Both the position numbers and the translations under genes were made by a program. From positions 1 through 51,644 of the forward strand of contig CAMDEA010000037.1 in NCBI GenBank assembly GCA_945893045.1: 51,644 nt of DNA, given 5' to 3'. This DNA comes from Planctomyces sp. SH-PL62. Its GTDB lineage: Bacteria > Planctomycetota > Planctomycetia > Planctomycetales > Planctomycetaceae. Shown here in pieces: positions 51,424 through 51,644 of the stretch (position 1 is the first letter of the stretch; each line of letters starts with the position of its first letter). The notes under the pieces are model-generated. The model saw nothing but the letters and a program-made list of their open reading frames with translations. It did no database searches and had not been told where the DNA came from.

Positions 51424-51644
51424 AAAGGTCAAAGGTGAAAGGTGAAAGGTGAAAGGTGAAAGGTGAAAGGTCAAAGGTGAAAGGTCAAAGGTGAAAGGTC
51501 AAAGGTCAAAGGTGAAAGGTCAAAGGTGAAAGGTCAAAGGTGAAAGGTCAAAGGTGAAAGGTCAAAGGTGAAAGGTCAAAGGTGAAAGGTCAAAGGTGAA
51601 AGGTCAAAGGTGAAAGGTCAAAGGTGAAAGGTCAAAGGTGAAAG
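51424..51644. repeat. Heptanucleotide tandem array (AAAGGTG/AAAGGTC)
   Basis: Thirty-one full 7-base units plus four bases run to the window edge, so the array is probably longer. The last base of the units reads C, five G, then C and G mixed, then strict alternation of C and G over about the last 21 units, giving a 14-base higher-order repeat. A partial unit also occurs at 51406-51412. No gene is seen between 51293 and the edge. A 7-base period would shift frames, so it is non-coding. Confidence 0.95.

Noticed and set aside
51424..51644. CRISPR array
   Set aside because: Units are contiguous 7-mers without spacers.

Overview
The window looks like chromosomal DNA of a planctomycete (phylum Planctomycetota). 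The signs are high GC, several secreted sulfatases, DUF1501 proteins, multi-domain 'PVC-type' cytochrome c/propeller proteins, alkaline-ceramidase-like proteins, PmoA/DUF6807 and DUF4838 proteins, and most large proteins starting with an export signal. The species cannot be read from the sequence. No rRNA, tRNA or CRISPR array was found.

Layout. 1-950 is decayed DNA: a cluster of transposon-end-like repeats, a 41-residue membrane protein gene and a DUF58 remnant. 951-10592 is a minus-strand run with short gaps: GDSL/SGNH hydrolase, alpha/beta esterase, DUF4838/CBM9/TPR protein, sulfatase, glutaredoxin, PRC-barrel protein. A divergent HpcH/HpaI aldolase follows (10831). 11657-13517 is an accessory patch (HNH-like protein; four-helix-bundle protein bracketed by repeats). 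13545-16474 holds an SBBP propeller and a DUF1501 protein. 16921-23896 (plus) holds a ceramidase-like protein, a haem c/cyclase-fold protein, a sialidase and a DUF1501 protein. 23966-32085 (minus) holds a PVC-type cytochrome, PmoA/DUF6807, a DUF1016 nuclease, an SGNH hydrolase and a second ceramidase-like protein. 32236-34384 is DUF1501 debris and a transposase. 34639-48490 (plus) holds a sialate O-acetylesterase fusion, a three-part cytochrome/propeller protein, a scar of broken genes, a sulfatase, a nitrilase-family amidohydrolase and a sulfatase-cytochrome-cyclase fusion. A LysR regulator, a DUF1501 deletion remnant, a DUF1501 gene and a heptamer repeat array close the window.

Taken together the intact genes suggest exported breakdown of complex sulfated, acetylated or sialylated glycans and sphingolipids, with cytochrome-linked oxidation. 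That is inferred from family membership only.

The strongest unusual signal is a family of about ten nested palindromes, 49-175 bp. Most are bounded by GTAG...CTAC. Each half is itself a small hairpin, usually with a TCC/GGA loop. Where the two halves of one element differ, the differences are compensated inside each hairpin stem. Several elements are read through in frame inside protein genes (DUF4838 protein, esterase, DUF1016 nuclease, and twice in the 1197-residue cytochrome protein), and others supply stop codons. This resembles in concept the palindromic elements that insert peptides in Rickettsia, but the sequences and the hairpin-in-hairpin design look different.
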